In this document: positions 26,820-40,100 of the stretch, in pieces
Layout of the letters: the number at the start of each line of letters is the position of its first letter
Position numbering within the stretch: the stretch's first letter is position 1
Origin: Pegea sp. RAD2-039
Lineage: Eukaryota > Chordata > Thaliacea > Salpida > Salpidae
Assembly (NCBI GenBank): GCA_034620365.1
Contig: JAQGEQ010000071.1
Location: 4,712,001-4,776,000 of the forward strand
Reading direction: 5' to 3'
Length of the DNA: 64,000 bases
Made by a program: the position numbers and the translations under genes
The notes under the pieces: model-generated
The model's database searches: none
What the model saw: only the letters and a program-made list of their open reading frames with translations
Told to the model about the DNA's origin: nothing

Positions 26820-27480
26820 TTTATATCAGTTTATTTACCTCTTGGAAAGTCTTGTGAGTTGAGATGCATTTTTCCGCTTCTACGCACAGTTAACGAAGGA
26901 AAAGAAGACAAAAACTACTTCATAGACAGGTGAGAAAATAGATCAACTTTGGTGGTCTTCTACCTAACTTTGATCTACTATCTTGCATGAAATGTGCATA
27001 GAAAGCTTGACTATAAACCTTACAATGAACCATACTTTCAGGCTTAGCTAGGTTAGCTTCGGAGTACAAGCTATTTGAATATGGAAAAGAAAGAATAGAA
27101 CTAGATATGTTGAATCAGCAATTTCTTGTGCAAACTTTCCCGTAGCTTATTGCCGACTAGATGAATTTTCGAGATTTTCAGCTAATTGTTGAAATACCTG
27201 CGTTGGTGGTATCTAGACAGCAATTTCTAATAATGAGCCAATTGTGACGTGCTGGGTCGACATAAATGACTCAAATACGACCAGCAATATTGTATGGGCT
27301 CGGGCATGACGAAGTTTGGTGAGCCGTTGCTTACGCTGCCAAGTTTTAGAATCAAACACTAAAATAGTTTCTGACTAGCCAAGAAATAAACTGTACTTAT
27401 ATTGCAAACGTATAGCAGCAGCAAACTACTTTTGTTTATTTAGTTGGTACTAAAGTGCTTGGGGCAATGAACAACTCTTA
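26820..27480. promoter_or_regulatory. Candidate regulatory patch
   Basis: A block about 650 bp long with clearly lower AT content than its surroundings. It holds a near-repeated AACTTTGGT/AACTTTGAT pair around 26,945-26,975 and a CATGACGAAGTTTGG stretch near 27,305. It shows no exon-like frame. A regulatory role is inferred. Confidence 0.25.
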
Positions 27481-29379
27481 CTTCTATAAAACCAGCTTAC
27501 ATAGTAAGCTTATCACTAAAAAATATAGTTTAAAGAATACACCGGTGTATTTTCTGTCTACAATTACATGCTTTTATTATCTACTGCTTGAAATAGTTTT
27601 ATAAGGTTGTCTTTGATCATATGGAGTTGTAGAATTTGATTGTGCTAAGCTAAAATACTTATTTGAAATAAAAGATAGTCCTTTAACTTTTAGCGGAGCA
27701 CTTATACAAAATCTACTTTGGTAGATAATTATACATTTTTCTTTCATATATATGATCACATTGAAAGTATTATTCGTAACATTAGCTTAAGATCAGCTTA
27801 GGGTTCGATAAAACCACAGATAATATAAAACTTGTTCTACTGATAAAAAGAAAATATTTCTGTCTTTCAATTTTGTAGCAAATTAGAAATAAAATAATCT
27901 TTTTATACAAAGACAATAAGTGTAACTGAAACTATGCTTTTCAAAACTATTTTTCATATAAATACTTAAAAATTTTAATGACCTTTAAGTCAATTTCAAT
28001 AAAATTTTCAAAGAATACCGCTTAATCAGTATATTTTTATTTGAGGTAAAATCTGGCTGTAACTTTGGAAGAAATATTTTAATTATAATGAATAAAATTT
28101 CAATTGAAGTTTATTTTGATAAGCTACAACATATTTAGAATTTATCTTGTTTATAAATCAATCTTAATTGAGTTACTGAAAGTAGATGACATTATATTTT
28201 TTTAAAGGTTTCAAGTTGTTCTCATTTAATTAGTTTCAAAAATAACTTTTGTGTTTTTTTTCACTTTGATCTATTTTAACTGTATTTTTGGAACATATAT
28301 CAATTTAAAGATATTTATTACGCACCTTTTTTAGAATAGTTTTTATAAATAATTTTATTGATTTATCTTTTTAGATAAAAACTTAATTTTAATAAGAAGT
28401 TTAACAAATCAGATTTCTGTGAAAGTTTAAATGTAAAGTGAAATAATTTAAGATATAATTTCTTATAAAATTAGATCTAGAAGTCAATGTCTAGTCGTAA
28501 ATTTGTTAAAAAGTGAAATGAATATTTACTGATCCTAAAACTTTTAGAATTAAGGTTTAAAATCTACTTTTTGAAGTGATAATACTACAAGTTATTTTTG
28601 ATATCAAAATTTATCCAAATGTATTCTAAATTCGAGGTTTTACTTTATATAAACTTGCCCAAGTATCAGGCTTAAAAAAACGAATTTTCAAACTTTAAAA
28701 ATAATTCTCAAATAAACTTATCGTATTTACTTTAATAAATATTTTTACAACTGAAATTGATAATTAAAAAGCTTTAAAATATCTTCACAATTTTAGAATC
28801 AAAATACAAAGTAAATATTAGATTAAGAACTATAAGATTCTATGAATCGCATTTAAGGTGATTGTTTTGTAATTACATACCTCAAAAACCACTCAGAAAA
28901 AATTTTAACAACTGTAATTTGAAAAAAAAGGTGAAATAATTTGTTATGCTTGAATGCAGTTGCAGCTTGAACAGGTCTTCGAGCTTATTAAATACTTGAC
29001 CAATCACTTTAAAGGCTTTTTGTCGCTCATATAGCTTAACGGAAATGAATAAATAACAATCAATAGAGGGTGAGAAACTTATTTTTATTATTGGATTGTC
29101 GCAAATAAGTTTTTTATCTTTGATCTCTAGATGAAGAGCTAGTCAACGTGTCTAATGCCCGCTAAGCGAGGATATTTGCCAAAAACGTTTGTAGGAGTTG
29201 GTTTGTTGCTTTTTCTCTATAAAAGTAAAGGTTCAAAGAACAAAACATATTAGTTTGTGAGCAGCTGGTAAGGACTTAGATGGAATTAAACGTGATAGCC
29301 TATCTACTAAAATGTCCATAACAGCTGCGAACTGAAGAAAATTTTAAAACATTTATCACTTTGTCAGCAAAAAAACGAT

Positions 29380-29960
29380 TCGAAAGCTACTGATGTACAA
29401 CTATTTCCCTCAACAGACGTGCTCACTCATGTACGACGATGACATCGAGCACATGAGGCGATAGGCGGGTAAAATTGTATTGTACAGAGGGGTTACATCT
29501 CCACTGTTAGTGAGGGGGTCAAAGCGACATTTTGCACCTAAGGCCCGATAATCCAATAACGGCTACCCCTCAAATAACGCCTTGGGAGGTCGTTTTGCAG
29601 GAAAGATGGTAGAGTGTGTGGAGGGGGACTCTCTCTTGACAGCAGTCTACCACCTGTTACAATATTTATCTCCAACGTTCACTTTACCCAGGCCATGACA
29701 GGTTAACGCGTATTAAAAGCTTCACGCCTCTTGTACTTGTTCACACCTTTAGCGATTCTTCTTTCTTATAAAGAGCCTACAGCGAGCCTGGAGCGGTTTC
29801 TATTGTGATAAGTTGACTTGTTGTGGAAAGAACTTTACAAAGAGGATTAAAAGATCTTTACCGGCCGATGGCTACTGTTTCACGATTGGTTGAATTTTAA
29901 AAGTGTCAAAAATAAAGAGAGACATTACTACTTGTAGGGGTTTGTGGAAGGAATGACGTC
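29380..29960. promoter_or_regulatory. Strongest G+C island of the intergenic desert
   Basis: This is the least AT-rich non-coding stretch that I see. It contains GGCGGGTAAA near 29,464, CCGATAATCCAATAACGG near 29,547 and GTTTTGCAGGAAAGATGG near 29,593. Stops break all frames on both strands, so a protein exon is unlikely. Candidates are a distal enhancer, an unannotated non-coding first exon, or an old repeat. The sequence does not decide between them. Confidence 0.35.
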
Positions 29961-30623
29961 ATGGCATCGATCGATTTGGTGCAATGTACAAACAAGTAAT
30001 TAGAAGGAGGTACAGATAAAATATCTAAAGATTGGAACTCTCTTCCTAATGTGGATCTGTTATTCTAACTTGAAGAACAATCAATAAAAAAATGCAGCAT
30101 TAATTTCTGCAATGATCAAATTGTAAGAACTTAAAATATTTCTGTGTGTGTTTTAAACATATTAGTAAAAGTGTGAATGTGATTAGTGGTTTGATTTGAT
30201 CACCAGAGACATCACCAATGCACACGATAGATATTCTTCAAATATTGCTTCGGGCAGGCATATAAGACTGACCACAACTGACTTCCTTATCATTTTTGCT
30301 TTCACTTTAAAAATGAACAAAAACTACTTATATATCTAAATACTTTTTCTAGATATTATGATTACGAAAGTATGCTTATACTTTGATAAATACAATTACA
30401 ATAAGCAAAAATGCGTTTTAAAGAGAATATTTTGCTGCAAAAGCTATAATTTTCAATATGAGCATTTTATCCACACAAATATAAAATCAGGAAGTTTAAA
30501 TAACTGAAGATAATTTGCTAAAACTTTATTTCATCATTTTAAGAGATTTCTTGAAATTATCTCAAGTTTCAGAACACCTACAAAATGGTCTACTTATCTA
30601 ATTACTTTTATATTATTTGTGAA

Positions 30624-30654
30624 AATGTGTGTTAGCGAGAAGTGTTCTTTTCAG
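30624..30654 (+). repeat. Copy 2 of a 31-bp shared motif
   Basis: Same orientation as the copy at 14021-14051 and identical over AATGTGTGTTAGCGA. A shorter AATGTGTGTTA lies at 30785-30795, so the word occurs twice within 172 bp here. Function unknown. Confidence 0.5.
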
Positions 30655-33600
30655 GCACCTTTTTTTGTATTTTTAACAAAAAAATTTTTAGTACAAGTAC
30701 CTTATTAGGACAATGAAAAATTTATTTATATTTGAGACAATTGTAAAATGACTATTAGTGCTAATACTGATACTACCCAATAAAAATGTGTGTTAACTGG
30801 GCCAATTCAATCATAATAAAATTATATACCGATATTAGTTTAGATAGTTTTAATATCTTTTACATTCTAGAAAAAACTTTTTTTTTCTAGCTCATTTTTT
30901 AGTATAAGATAAATAGCTTTATATAAACTTTTAGCCAATTTTATTTGTCAGTTTTATGAGTTGTCAATGAAAATTTTCAAACTGTGCAAATTAGAAGAAG
31001 AAAAATTTTGAAAAACTTATTTTGTCTGCCTAGATTACGGTCACGTTGTGAAAAACTAGTCTGTTTTTGAAAAACATGGCTAGACCTTGAAAAATGTAAA
31101 TAAATTTTTGTGCTTAGTACTTTTGAATGTAAAAAATATATTTTATCAAATTTTCCCTCCTAACATACATTAAATTGTGGTTAATTTGAATCTGTTAAAA
31201 GATTACCTAAAATAAGATTAAAATGAATAAGTTCAAGATTTACTTTCAAATGTCTTGTCACCATAGCTAACCAAGTTTTGATTTTTCTAGTAAAAAGATG
31301 TCTAAATCTTTAGATTATTTTTCAATCATTGAAAGTTTAAATCTACAAAAGTCTTTCTTGAAAACCTGGTGTAAAAAACTTAAGATATAAATAAGGTTTT
31401 GTTTCACTAATTACACAGTTTTCATAGCTTATAAATCCTAAAATAAACAATTTATGTATTTTTTTAAACTACATCACTTTATAAAATTGTTCCATACAAA
31501 CTATTGACTAACAATTTTAGAGTAAAGAAAGTCAATTACCAAATCAACAATTTTATGACGCTTTTATTCAGAAAAGTTTTGAATAAACTTAAGCGAAGTA
31601 AAGCAATCCGTACCGCACGTATTTTTGAAAATTAATTTCGAAAATGTGAAAACATGTTTACTCGAAAAATGTGAATTTTGACCTACTCAAATAAGACTTA
31701 AAAAGCAAGTAATGAGTTCAGTGACGTAATCAAAGCCTTTTTTATTCCATTTTTACTCCTTTTGCTTGATGAAAAGTAAAATTTGTTTAATGTTCTATTT
31801 ACACCAACAGTTTTAATAAAAAGTATGTTACTTTCTTAATTCTATATTTTGAAGTTGTTTAGTTGTGTCATATGTTTTAATTCTAAAGTTGGCACTTTTC
31901 CGAAAATACCAAAGCAAAAAAAGAGATAAAAAAGAGTTTGAACTTCTTTAAGAGTCAACATTCCAGAGAAATGATTCTAATTTAAATTTTTATATTTATT
32001 ACAGGTTGCTAAAGTTTTTATAAAAAAATCTTGATAATAGAACTTTATACAAATACAGTATTACTTACAATTATAAATATAAAGATAATTTTTACTCTGA
32101 AATAGTTTTCATAGTAATTGACTTAATAACTAAGTAAACAAAAACAAAACAGTTGACAGTGTTTATAGTTGTTGTGAACATTTTCAAAAAAGTATCTGTA
32201 AAAATTTCAAAACTAAATTGTTATTAAATTACGTAACTAAAATCAACTTATGTAACCAAAACAGTGGTGCTTTTAAAATACTTATAATCACAAAAAATGA
32301 AAAAAACAATCTGTTTTAAAGGTTTAAGTTTAGTCAAATCTCAATTACATTCCAATGATTTGAAAATCCTTTTATAATGAAACTTTAAAAAGCTCTTTGC
32401 ATATCTTAAATTATTTTTTAATAAATGTGATTCACATGAAAATAAGCAAGATTGATGTTTTCATTCAGTATTTGAAAAATAAAATCATCTACATCTTTAG
32501 ATGAACTTTTATAATCTCCATAAAATTCTTACTATTTATAGGAAACTTTCAAACTGTCAAATTTTTACTTTTTCATTTTCATTTACATATTTTTGTCAAT
32601 TCATGGAGAGTATTTCTACTTTAATTGATTATCCATATTTTTGTTTAAAACCCCCCAAAAAAGGTCGTTTAATCCTTGCATGAAACCATCATTTTACTAA
32701 ATCATTTGGAAAGCGAAACCTTTGGAAGCTGCTCTTGTTTGACTGTGGCGAATTTTTGTCTGAAATAATTTATTTCAACTGGTTCAATGTGTTATCAACA
32801 AAGGTCTTTTACTACCACAAATGACAAGCAATTTTTAGCATGTTTAAAGACATCAAAAGATAAAACAAAAAACTTTTTATAGTTTACTTATCATGCATGC
32901 ACTGTTGAAAGCCTTATAACACCTTAGATTTTAAATTATGAATATTTAGAGCGTTTTGTTGGTGTGTTTACTGGAATTATTCCAACTTGATTGAATTTGA
33001 TTGTTTAAACTATCTTTGATGAATGGTTTTTTTATTTTGAAATTTTGTTTATATTTTTGAAATCTAAAGGGTTTATTTGTTTTATTATACTTGTTTAACC
33101 TTCCAGATCAATCTTATAGTTATATTTTTATTGAAAAAAGAATACTGTTACAAAACTAAATATTTTTTCTTCCTTATCATTTATCAAATAAGATTCAATT
33201 TAAATCTTGATATCATTATTAATTCAGAGATAAAAACGCTAGACAATTTAACAAGTTAGAAGCTTAAAAAAGTTGTTTTGCATATACAGCAGTTTCTAAT
33301 AATCTACTTTAGTCATACCTTTATTAAATTTATTAAATAATTATCAGCTTGCCTAATCGGATTACATTTTGTATATATTTGCTGCAACTAACTTCCTCTA
33401 TTTAAACTACGATTGAAGCAAGATTTCATCAAAATTTATCATCTAATCTCTAAGCCACTAATTATTTTAAACAATTTTTTCCGAATTGAAGGCGACGCAA
33501 TAAAGAAACATTCAAACTAAAAAGCGTGATCGAGTTTTTGCTTGAGTTGCTGATTAAACATTTATAGACTGATTTGATTAATGACAGCCTCATAAGATTC

Positions 33601-34479
33601 GTTTCATCTTGTGTGGTTACAAGGTCAGTAGGTACTTGATTGAAATTTTGTACCACGAATAAAGAAAATCAATTCAACTTTCGATCTTTCCAACTTTCTC
33701 ACTGTAAATTAGAATTAAATTAAATTAAAACCAACATTTTGAAATTGTCATCACACCATTGATAAAAATGAATATTTTGGCATTTTAGAAAAAAACTATT
33801 GTTGAATTAAGTCTTCAGCTTTACAATTATAGAGTCACGATTTTGAAAGAATACCGTGAACTTTAAGTTTCATTGTTTTTCACAATTAAAATGCTAGAAT
33901 TGATTTTTTCAGCTTTCAAAGAGGAGGAAGAATTCTTTTTCATTATTTATTTTACTCATCAAGATCTTTTAAAACTTCAGGAATTAATAATTAGTCTAAT
34001 TAAAAGATTAAATACAATTTAAGGTTTTATTTTTAGTAGCTAAAATGTTGCACGATGAAAAACTAGAAGTTTATTTTAATTTTTACCATTTGAAACTCTA
34101 AATTTTGAAATCATTCTATTTCTTATAAATATTTTTTTTAATTTATACAAAATATTTTTTAGAAACTTTATTAAATTTTTTGTTAGCAGAAGACAAGTTT
34201 GTATTTATTAGTCAAATTCAACACAAGTTACTTTAATAATAAATATTCAAACTTATCTGAAAGTCAAAAAAAAACATTGTTTTAAATAAAGCTTGTAAAT
34301 TTATTGAATTTCAGTAAACTTTATCAGTACAACTATTTGTTTTATAAAGAGTAAATACAATCAAATAAAGTTTGAATTAAGCTGTTCATCAATATTACTT
34401 ACCAAGATGAAAATTTGTCGTGTCTTTTTGTATCTGACTCCGTAAGTAAATAAATACAAAGTAAAAACTGTATGCGTGT

Positions 34480-34900
34480 TAAAGTTGAATTTTAATCACT
34501 GTACGATTTAAATCACGTTTTCGGCAACACCAGTGGCTGAGATTACTTTATACTAAACGATTAATGTAACTCGAAGTCAGATAGTAGAAAAGTGAAAGCT
34601 AGTACGATTACTAGCATTGCCTCTAGGCTTTGAGGAGCTATATATGACACAATGAAGTAAGAGTCATCTCACGAAGTCCAGTTTCAAAAACATTGAGATA
34701 ATGAGTTTTTCACCGCTTATTTGAAGCTCAAGATAAAGTTAGCAACTGAAGTTTATGTGTGAACTCATTAATCGTTTATTTTTTGCACTGAGTCATCCAC
34801 TGATCGGTCATCTTACTAATTTTTTCAACCACTTGCCTTTATTTTGTGCATTTTTTTGTCCATCATTATAACCGGTACCTGGCAGAGGTTATAAAATGTT
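34480..34900. promoter_or_regulatory. Candidate regulatory patch
   Basis: A G+C-richer block with two ATTAAT-type homeodomain words (ACGATTAATG near 34,557 and CATTAATCG near 34,766) and a GCTAGTACGATTACTAGC-like imperfect palindrome near 34,598-34,616. No coding frame. Inferred from composition and motifs. Confidence 0.3.
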
Positions 34901-35499
34901 TGTCGATTTCAAAATACATGATTTGATTTTCCATTAGCTTATGCTGTTGATAACTTTATTTTGTGTTACAACTGTTATTCATTATTGGTTCAACTTTAGA
35001 AGAACTTTATGTTTCTTACTAATCTTTGATTACTGATTCAAACATGATTAAAATTTTAGCGATGAAGTGCTAAAGATTTTATTTCATTTTCAAACTTGCA
35101 TCTTTACATTTATTCTTAAGATATAGAAATTTATATGATCAGTAATTTAACTAATTTAGATTTTAACAACTAAAGTGGATTTAATAGAGTTAAATTTTCA
35201 CCGGAAATTTTATAATTTATTTATACATCTTTTAATCTAATGTAAAAATAACTACAACAATTGTACAAAGTGTTTTAGTTGTAGTTGTGACATATTATAA
35301 AGAGCATTTTATGAATTTATAAGTTATTACATACATATTTTGCAAATCTAAAAATAATATCATTCTATTAAACTATTATGTATCGTATAATTAATTATTG
35401 ATATACAACAACAAGTATTTGGAAAAATAAAAAATTTATTTGCTTCATCCTGTAAATATTGTTTATTCAAATGTTATTTTCTGTAGTTTAATCCCTAAA

Positions 35500-36260
35500 T
35501 CATGAAAGAACGAACAAAATACTTGAAAAACTTACAGAAGCCGACATGGCTATGTGTTGGCGCCTACATTTGATCATTTACAATTTACCGATTAGATTTA
35601 TGTCTACTGTGTGGTATATAACGATGCTTCAAAATACTTGAAGTATTTAGTTAAAGTGTGATATTCTGACTAAAATCTCAAAACAAAAACAAAGCCAAAA
35701 CGTTTGGATTAAAGAGTGGCGCCACCATATTCTTGATGATTTTAAGCACCCTTCTTATTATCACTGTGACTTGTTTAAAGGATTCATCTTTCATAGCACC
35801 CTTGACAGAAAAATGGATTATAGATACTTATGGTTGTGACTTTACTTTAGAACGGATTCCAAAACACTTTAACACTCTCATTAGCATATGAATCTATTGA
35901 TTCTAGCTTTATTTCATATTCAATTTTGAGTTGTGCCAATATTCCTTTGAAAGAGTTTGTTTCTTATTTAACGTGGGAAGATAGTTTATGGGCGGGAAGA
36001 TACTATTGATCTATTCTTACTGCAGTCCATCTAAGCTTCACAAATTTTTATTTTGTAAAAACAAACTAATGTATGAGAAGTGAAAATTATTTCTGGCGCC
36101 GGTCATAATTCGATAGTTGAGTTTCACAAACGAAAATTCAGTAATATTCTTCAATCTTTCAAAACCCTCAAGTTAAGTTATAGTAGGCGAACTTAATTGT
36201 AAAATAATTGAAGAACAACTTTTGATCATCTTCAAGTGCTCTCTTGCAACTAAGTAAAAT
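35500..36260. promoter_or_regulatory. Candidate regulatory patch with three GGCGCC sites
   Basis: Three GGCGCC palindromes, each preceded by T, lie at 35559-35564, 35718-35723 and 36095-36100, and an E2F-like GGCGGGAA at 35991-35998. Such words are rare in this AT-rich window. No exon-like frame is present. It lies closer to the - strand multi-exon gene (3' side) than to Osr, so the target gene is unclear. Confidence 0.35.
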
Positions 36261-37157
36261 GCCTCCAGTGTTGGCTCCAAGTTACCAAATAACAATTATC
36301 CAAACTAATTTTAATTTTTTTTAATCTCAGATTCTTTTCTACTTCTTTTGATGTTAGATCTAAATTATACTTGAATTATAACAAGTTTATTCTTCAAAAT
36401 TAGATATTCTCGAACAATTTATAAATTATTCTCTAAATACTTTGCTTTATTAATATTTTTTACTGTGAGTAGCTCTTTATTTTGCAACCTCTAGAAAAGA
36501 TTTAACTTTTAAAGGATGTTAGTTACCAAACAGACTTATTATCAGTTCAAACACACTTTTCATCTAGTTTAGTCTCCTTAATACTTTAGTGTTTTAGTTT
36601 AAAGTAAATTATACTTCACATTTAAACATTAATTCTTAAAACTATAAAAGACTTTTAGGAACAAAAAATTAAATTTAAGTTTGATAATCTAAATGAACTT
36701 TTTAAGAGTTTAAATATTTCTTATTTTAATTCGAATATTTCCAATAAATTGGTCTTATAAACTTACATTTTAACTTTTAAATCAACTTAGTCGGTAAAAC
36801 ATAAAAACTTTATGTAATTTATATTTTTTATATAGTTTCCTGATTTATAGATTCTATCAAGTCACAAATTTTGAGTTAAATATCTGAATAACTCTAGCTC
36901 TTTACTGACATATAGCGGATGAAATTTATAACATTTTTACGCAGCAATAATTGTATCATCGCCTTTTTAGAATTGCCTATCGAATTTAATACTACGAAAA
37001 TTCATATCAACTGAAGTAGCTGATAAACTCTAATAACTCTGATCTAACTTCGTCTAATAGAAATATTTATATTCAAGAGCTATAAACTAACAAAAAATCA
37101 ATAAGTTACATTAACAAAATGCTCAGCAACCAAATTCAAAAAACGCCTTTTTAGTAA

Positions 37158-37167
37158 TTTATTTATT
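37158..37167 (-). promoter_or_regulatory. Overlapping AATAAA polyadenylation signals at the stop codon
   Basis: On the - strand the sequence AAATAAATAAAT spans the TAA stop of the 12-exon gene and supplies two overlapping AATAAA hexamers. If used, the 3' UTR would be only a few tens of bases. Confidence 0.45.
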
Positions 37168-40100
37168 TTTATTTGAATCAATAGCAGTTAAATGGGGATG
37201 ATTTGAAGCGTCCAAACCTGCTTCACTGCATAATTTTTCCAGATAATTGATGTTCTTATTGGTTAAACGAAGATAACTTGTATTCAGATTTGTCCAAGCA
37301 TCTTGTGCAGTGAAACCTTTACTACTAAAGAAAAAATGTTTTAAACCAATGCTAATTTGGAACAAATTTAATGAGCAATTTTTCTAAAATTCAGGTTTGA
37401 AAGTATAATAAAAACTTACTGATTTAAAGCACGACCCATTTGCAAAATATCTTCTAAAAATTGAAAGTCTGTAAGATTGAAATTTAGATTCTCATTATGA
37501 TGATGTCTCGACCACCTTTTTGATTCTACGCACTTGAAATAAAGAACATTTTAGTTGTTTGAATTAAATATAAAAGTTTCTAAGTGAGCGTAAAACAGTT
37601 TAACTAAATAAATAATCAAATTACAAAAGCATCATAAATTGATCGTTAATAAGAGATCCTTATATGAATCAATAAATTACTTTGTAAAGCTTCTTATTAT
37701 TAGTGAGCTAATTAATATTATTCATCAAATCAAATATCTTGAGATTCTATTAATGATAAACAAATACAAAATATCATTTATTTTAAGATGATTTTAATTA
37801 TTTTTTCTCAAATCAATTTTTAAGATTTTTAAATAAAATTGTTGCTAGAAATGTAAACCAAAACAACTTTAGCTAGAGCTCTATTGCGTTGAAGTTGTAG
37901 TTGATGCATTATTTGAGGAGATAAGTTGGTACTCATACTTCGTTGACCAGAAAATCTACAAAATATTCAAAACTTTCTTTCTGATTTCTTAAAATTTCAA
38001 AAAATATGTTTGTGTTTAAATATAGAAGACTTAGTTATCTTCTAAAAATAAATCTTCACTTCGCATCAAATTTGTTGTGATAATATTTCTCAATACCATC
38101 AAACTTCAATTTCAAATTCATAAAAAGCAGAAGTTATCATTAAGCATCTAAATTATACAGATATAAATATTTAATAATTATAATTATATAAAGACCTTTT
38201 TCTGCAAAACTGAATATTATCTAAATAGAAAGTTTGAATGATTCTTACTTTGAGCTGCTCGATATCAGATGACTATCTGATTCCATTTCTCTTGGAAGCA
38301 TTAAGCTTTTTACTTTTGATAACATTTTGTTTTCTGATTTTTGTGTTTCATAATTGTTATACAATTCTAAAAACAAACAAACTATAATAATATAAACATG
38401 TAGTGTTTAGAAGCAAATAGTTTTAACTTTAAAAAGATTTTTTAAGAATTGAATGTTAACAAAAGTTGTTTTGAACCTTATTATTTTAGTTTTAAACAAT
38501 TTTTTTTCACTCAAGATAATCTGCTAATATTTCAAAAACTTAAACAGTTAGAATTTGCTTTTAAAGATAAAATAACTAAATTAGTAAAATTATGTTTTTG
38601 ATATATTGAATAACTTTTATAAACTTATTTAAGCTATTTCAGTAAGTTATTGAATAATTTCAGATTAGATATAAGGCCAGTAGAAAATAAGTAAGAAAAT
38701 AAATCTAAAGTAAAGTAACAATTATTTGCAGTAATTAATAAAAGTAGTTGATATGTTAACGACAATATATTTTCAACTCTTTCAACTAAATAACATCTGA
38801 GAAATTGCCTTGCTTGCAAAGATATTTAGACATGGATCATTACCATTTCTTATTTTGCTTAGTTCTAAATTTGATGATAAAATCAACTCTTTTTGTGGTA
38901 ATGGTTTAATAGAGCTGACTGCAAAAGAATGTCTTCTTTGACTGAAAGGTGTTGGAAGCCTTTTCATATCTCCTGTATCACTTTGGAGTTTTTTCAGAGA
39001 ACTACTTGTTTGGTTGCTTTGGCTTTTTGCTTCAATACTTGATATGAATTTTTTAACTGCTTTTTTCAGCTCTATGCTTTTATCAGTTATCATTTCAGGT
39101 AGAAAACTTTCTTGTCGACTTTTTTCGTTGTTTTTCTAAGAAATTATATTTCTAATTTAATTTTTTTACAAGAAATTGTTAAATAGAAAGATTTAAAGTA
39201 GAAAAATAATAAATTTGTTTATCAATTAATCAATCATTTGGTTAACAATTGTTGAAATATATTATTATTTTTTTGGTTTTCAAAAAACTGGGACCATTGG
39301 TCGTAAATAAACGAACAAAACGTCAAGCTTTATGTCATGAATATTATTTACCGTAAGATAATAAAAAAACAATAAAAGAGTCACTTACAGATTTGTTTTT
39401 CAGATATCTTACTTCTTTTTGTTTTTCGTTGGACAAATTCTTTAAGAAACTCTCTTTACTTGATTTTTCATCTGAAAAAGTTTGATGAAATTTAAAGGTT
39501 TTGCTCACTTGAGAGTTTCTAAGATTTAAAAAGCTTAATTTTTTTAGTAATTGAATTTTATTTTCAAGTTGTTCAAAAAATATGTTTTAATGATCAAAGC
39601 TTGAAGAAAAATCTGTTTATTTATATATCTTTATAGGAATAAATATAATTAGATTGACTTCTGGAGTGTTCTCCTTTCATGAGATCTTTGTTGTCCCATT
39701 CACAAAGAGTTTTTAAAATTTTACTTTTATTTTCCAGTCGTTCATATGCCTTTAAAAAGATTTTGATAACTTGAATTATTTAATACTTTCAATTTCTACC
39801 TTTTGAATACGTTTTTCGTTAAACTTCTTTCTATACTCTTCACGTCTTATTTCAGCGTTTTCGCTTTTTCGTTGTAAATCCAGCTGTTTGTTTATCTAAA
39901 TTGTATAGTTGTATTTGTAAACTGTATCAACTATAAATATTATCAGATATTTTTCAAAAGCCAACAGTAAGCTAACTTGATTTAAACTTCTCATTTTTCT
40001 TTGATGGTATAATTCCTCTCTTGCTGTTTTTGTTCTATAACGCAATTTTTGCACATTCATATGTTTTTCAAGCTACATCACAAAAGTGAACATGCTTAGT

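Larger units (their letters stand above)
22177..37158. other. 15-kb intergenic desert with regulatory-looking patches
   Basis: No host coding exon is convincing between the Osr stop and the next gene. Open frames here are short, AT-driven and lack recognisable motifs. The background is very AT-rich, punctuated by at least five G+C-richer blocks at about 25.2, 26.8, 29.4, 34.5 and 35.5 kb, annotated separately. The Osr 3' UTR must begin here. The first clear AATAAA I noticed is as far as about 24,126, so the polyadenylation site is undetermined. Confidence 0.7.

Noticed and set aside
33462-33656. 64-codon - strand open frame with TDLVTTQDETN, faintly like the N-D-L-x-x-A-x-D-x segment of LINE reverse transcriptases
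   Set aside because: The following catalytic-block pattern is absent and the match is short. It may be a LINE scrap but is not supportable.
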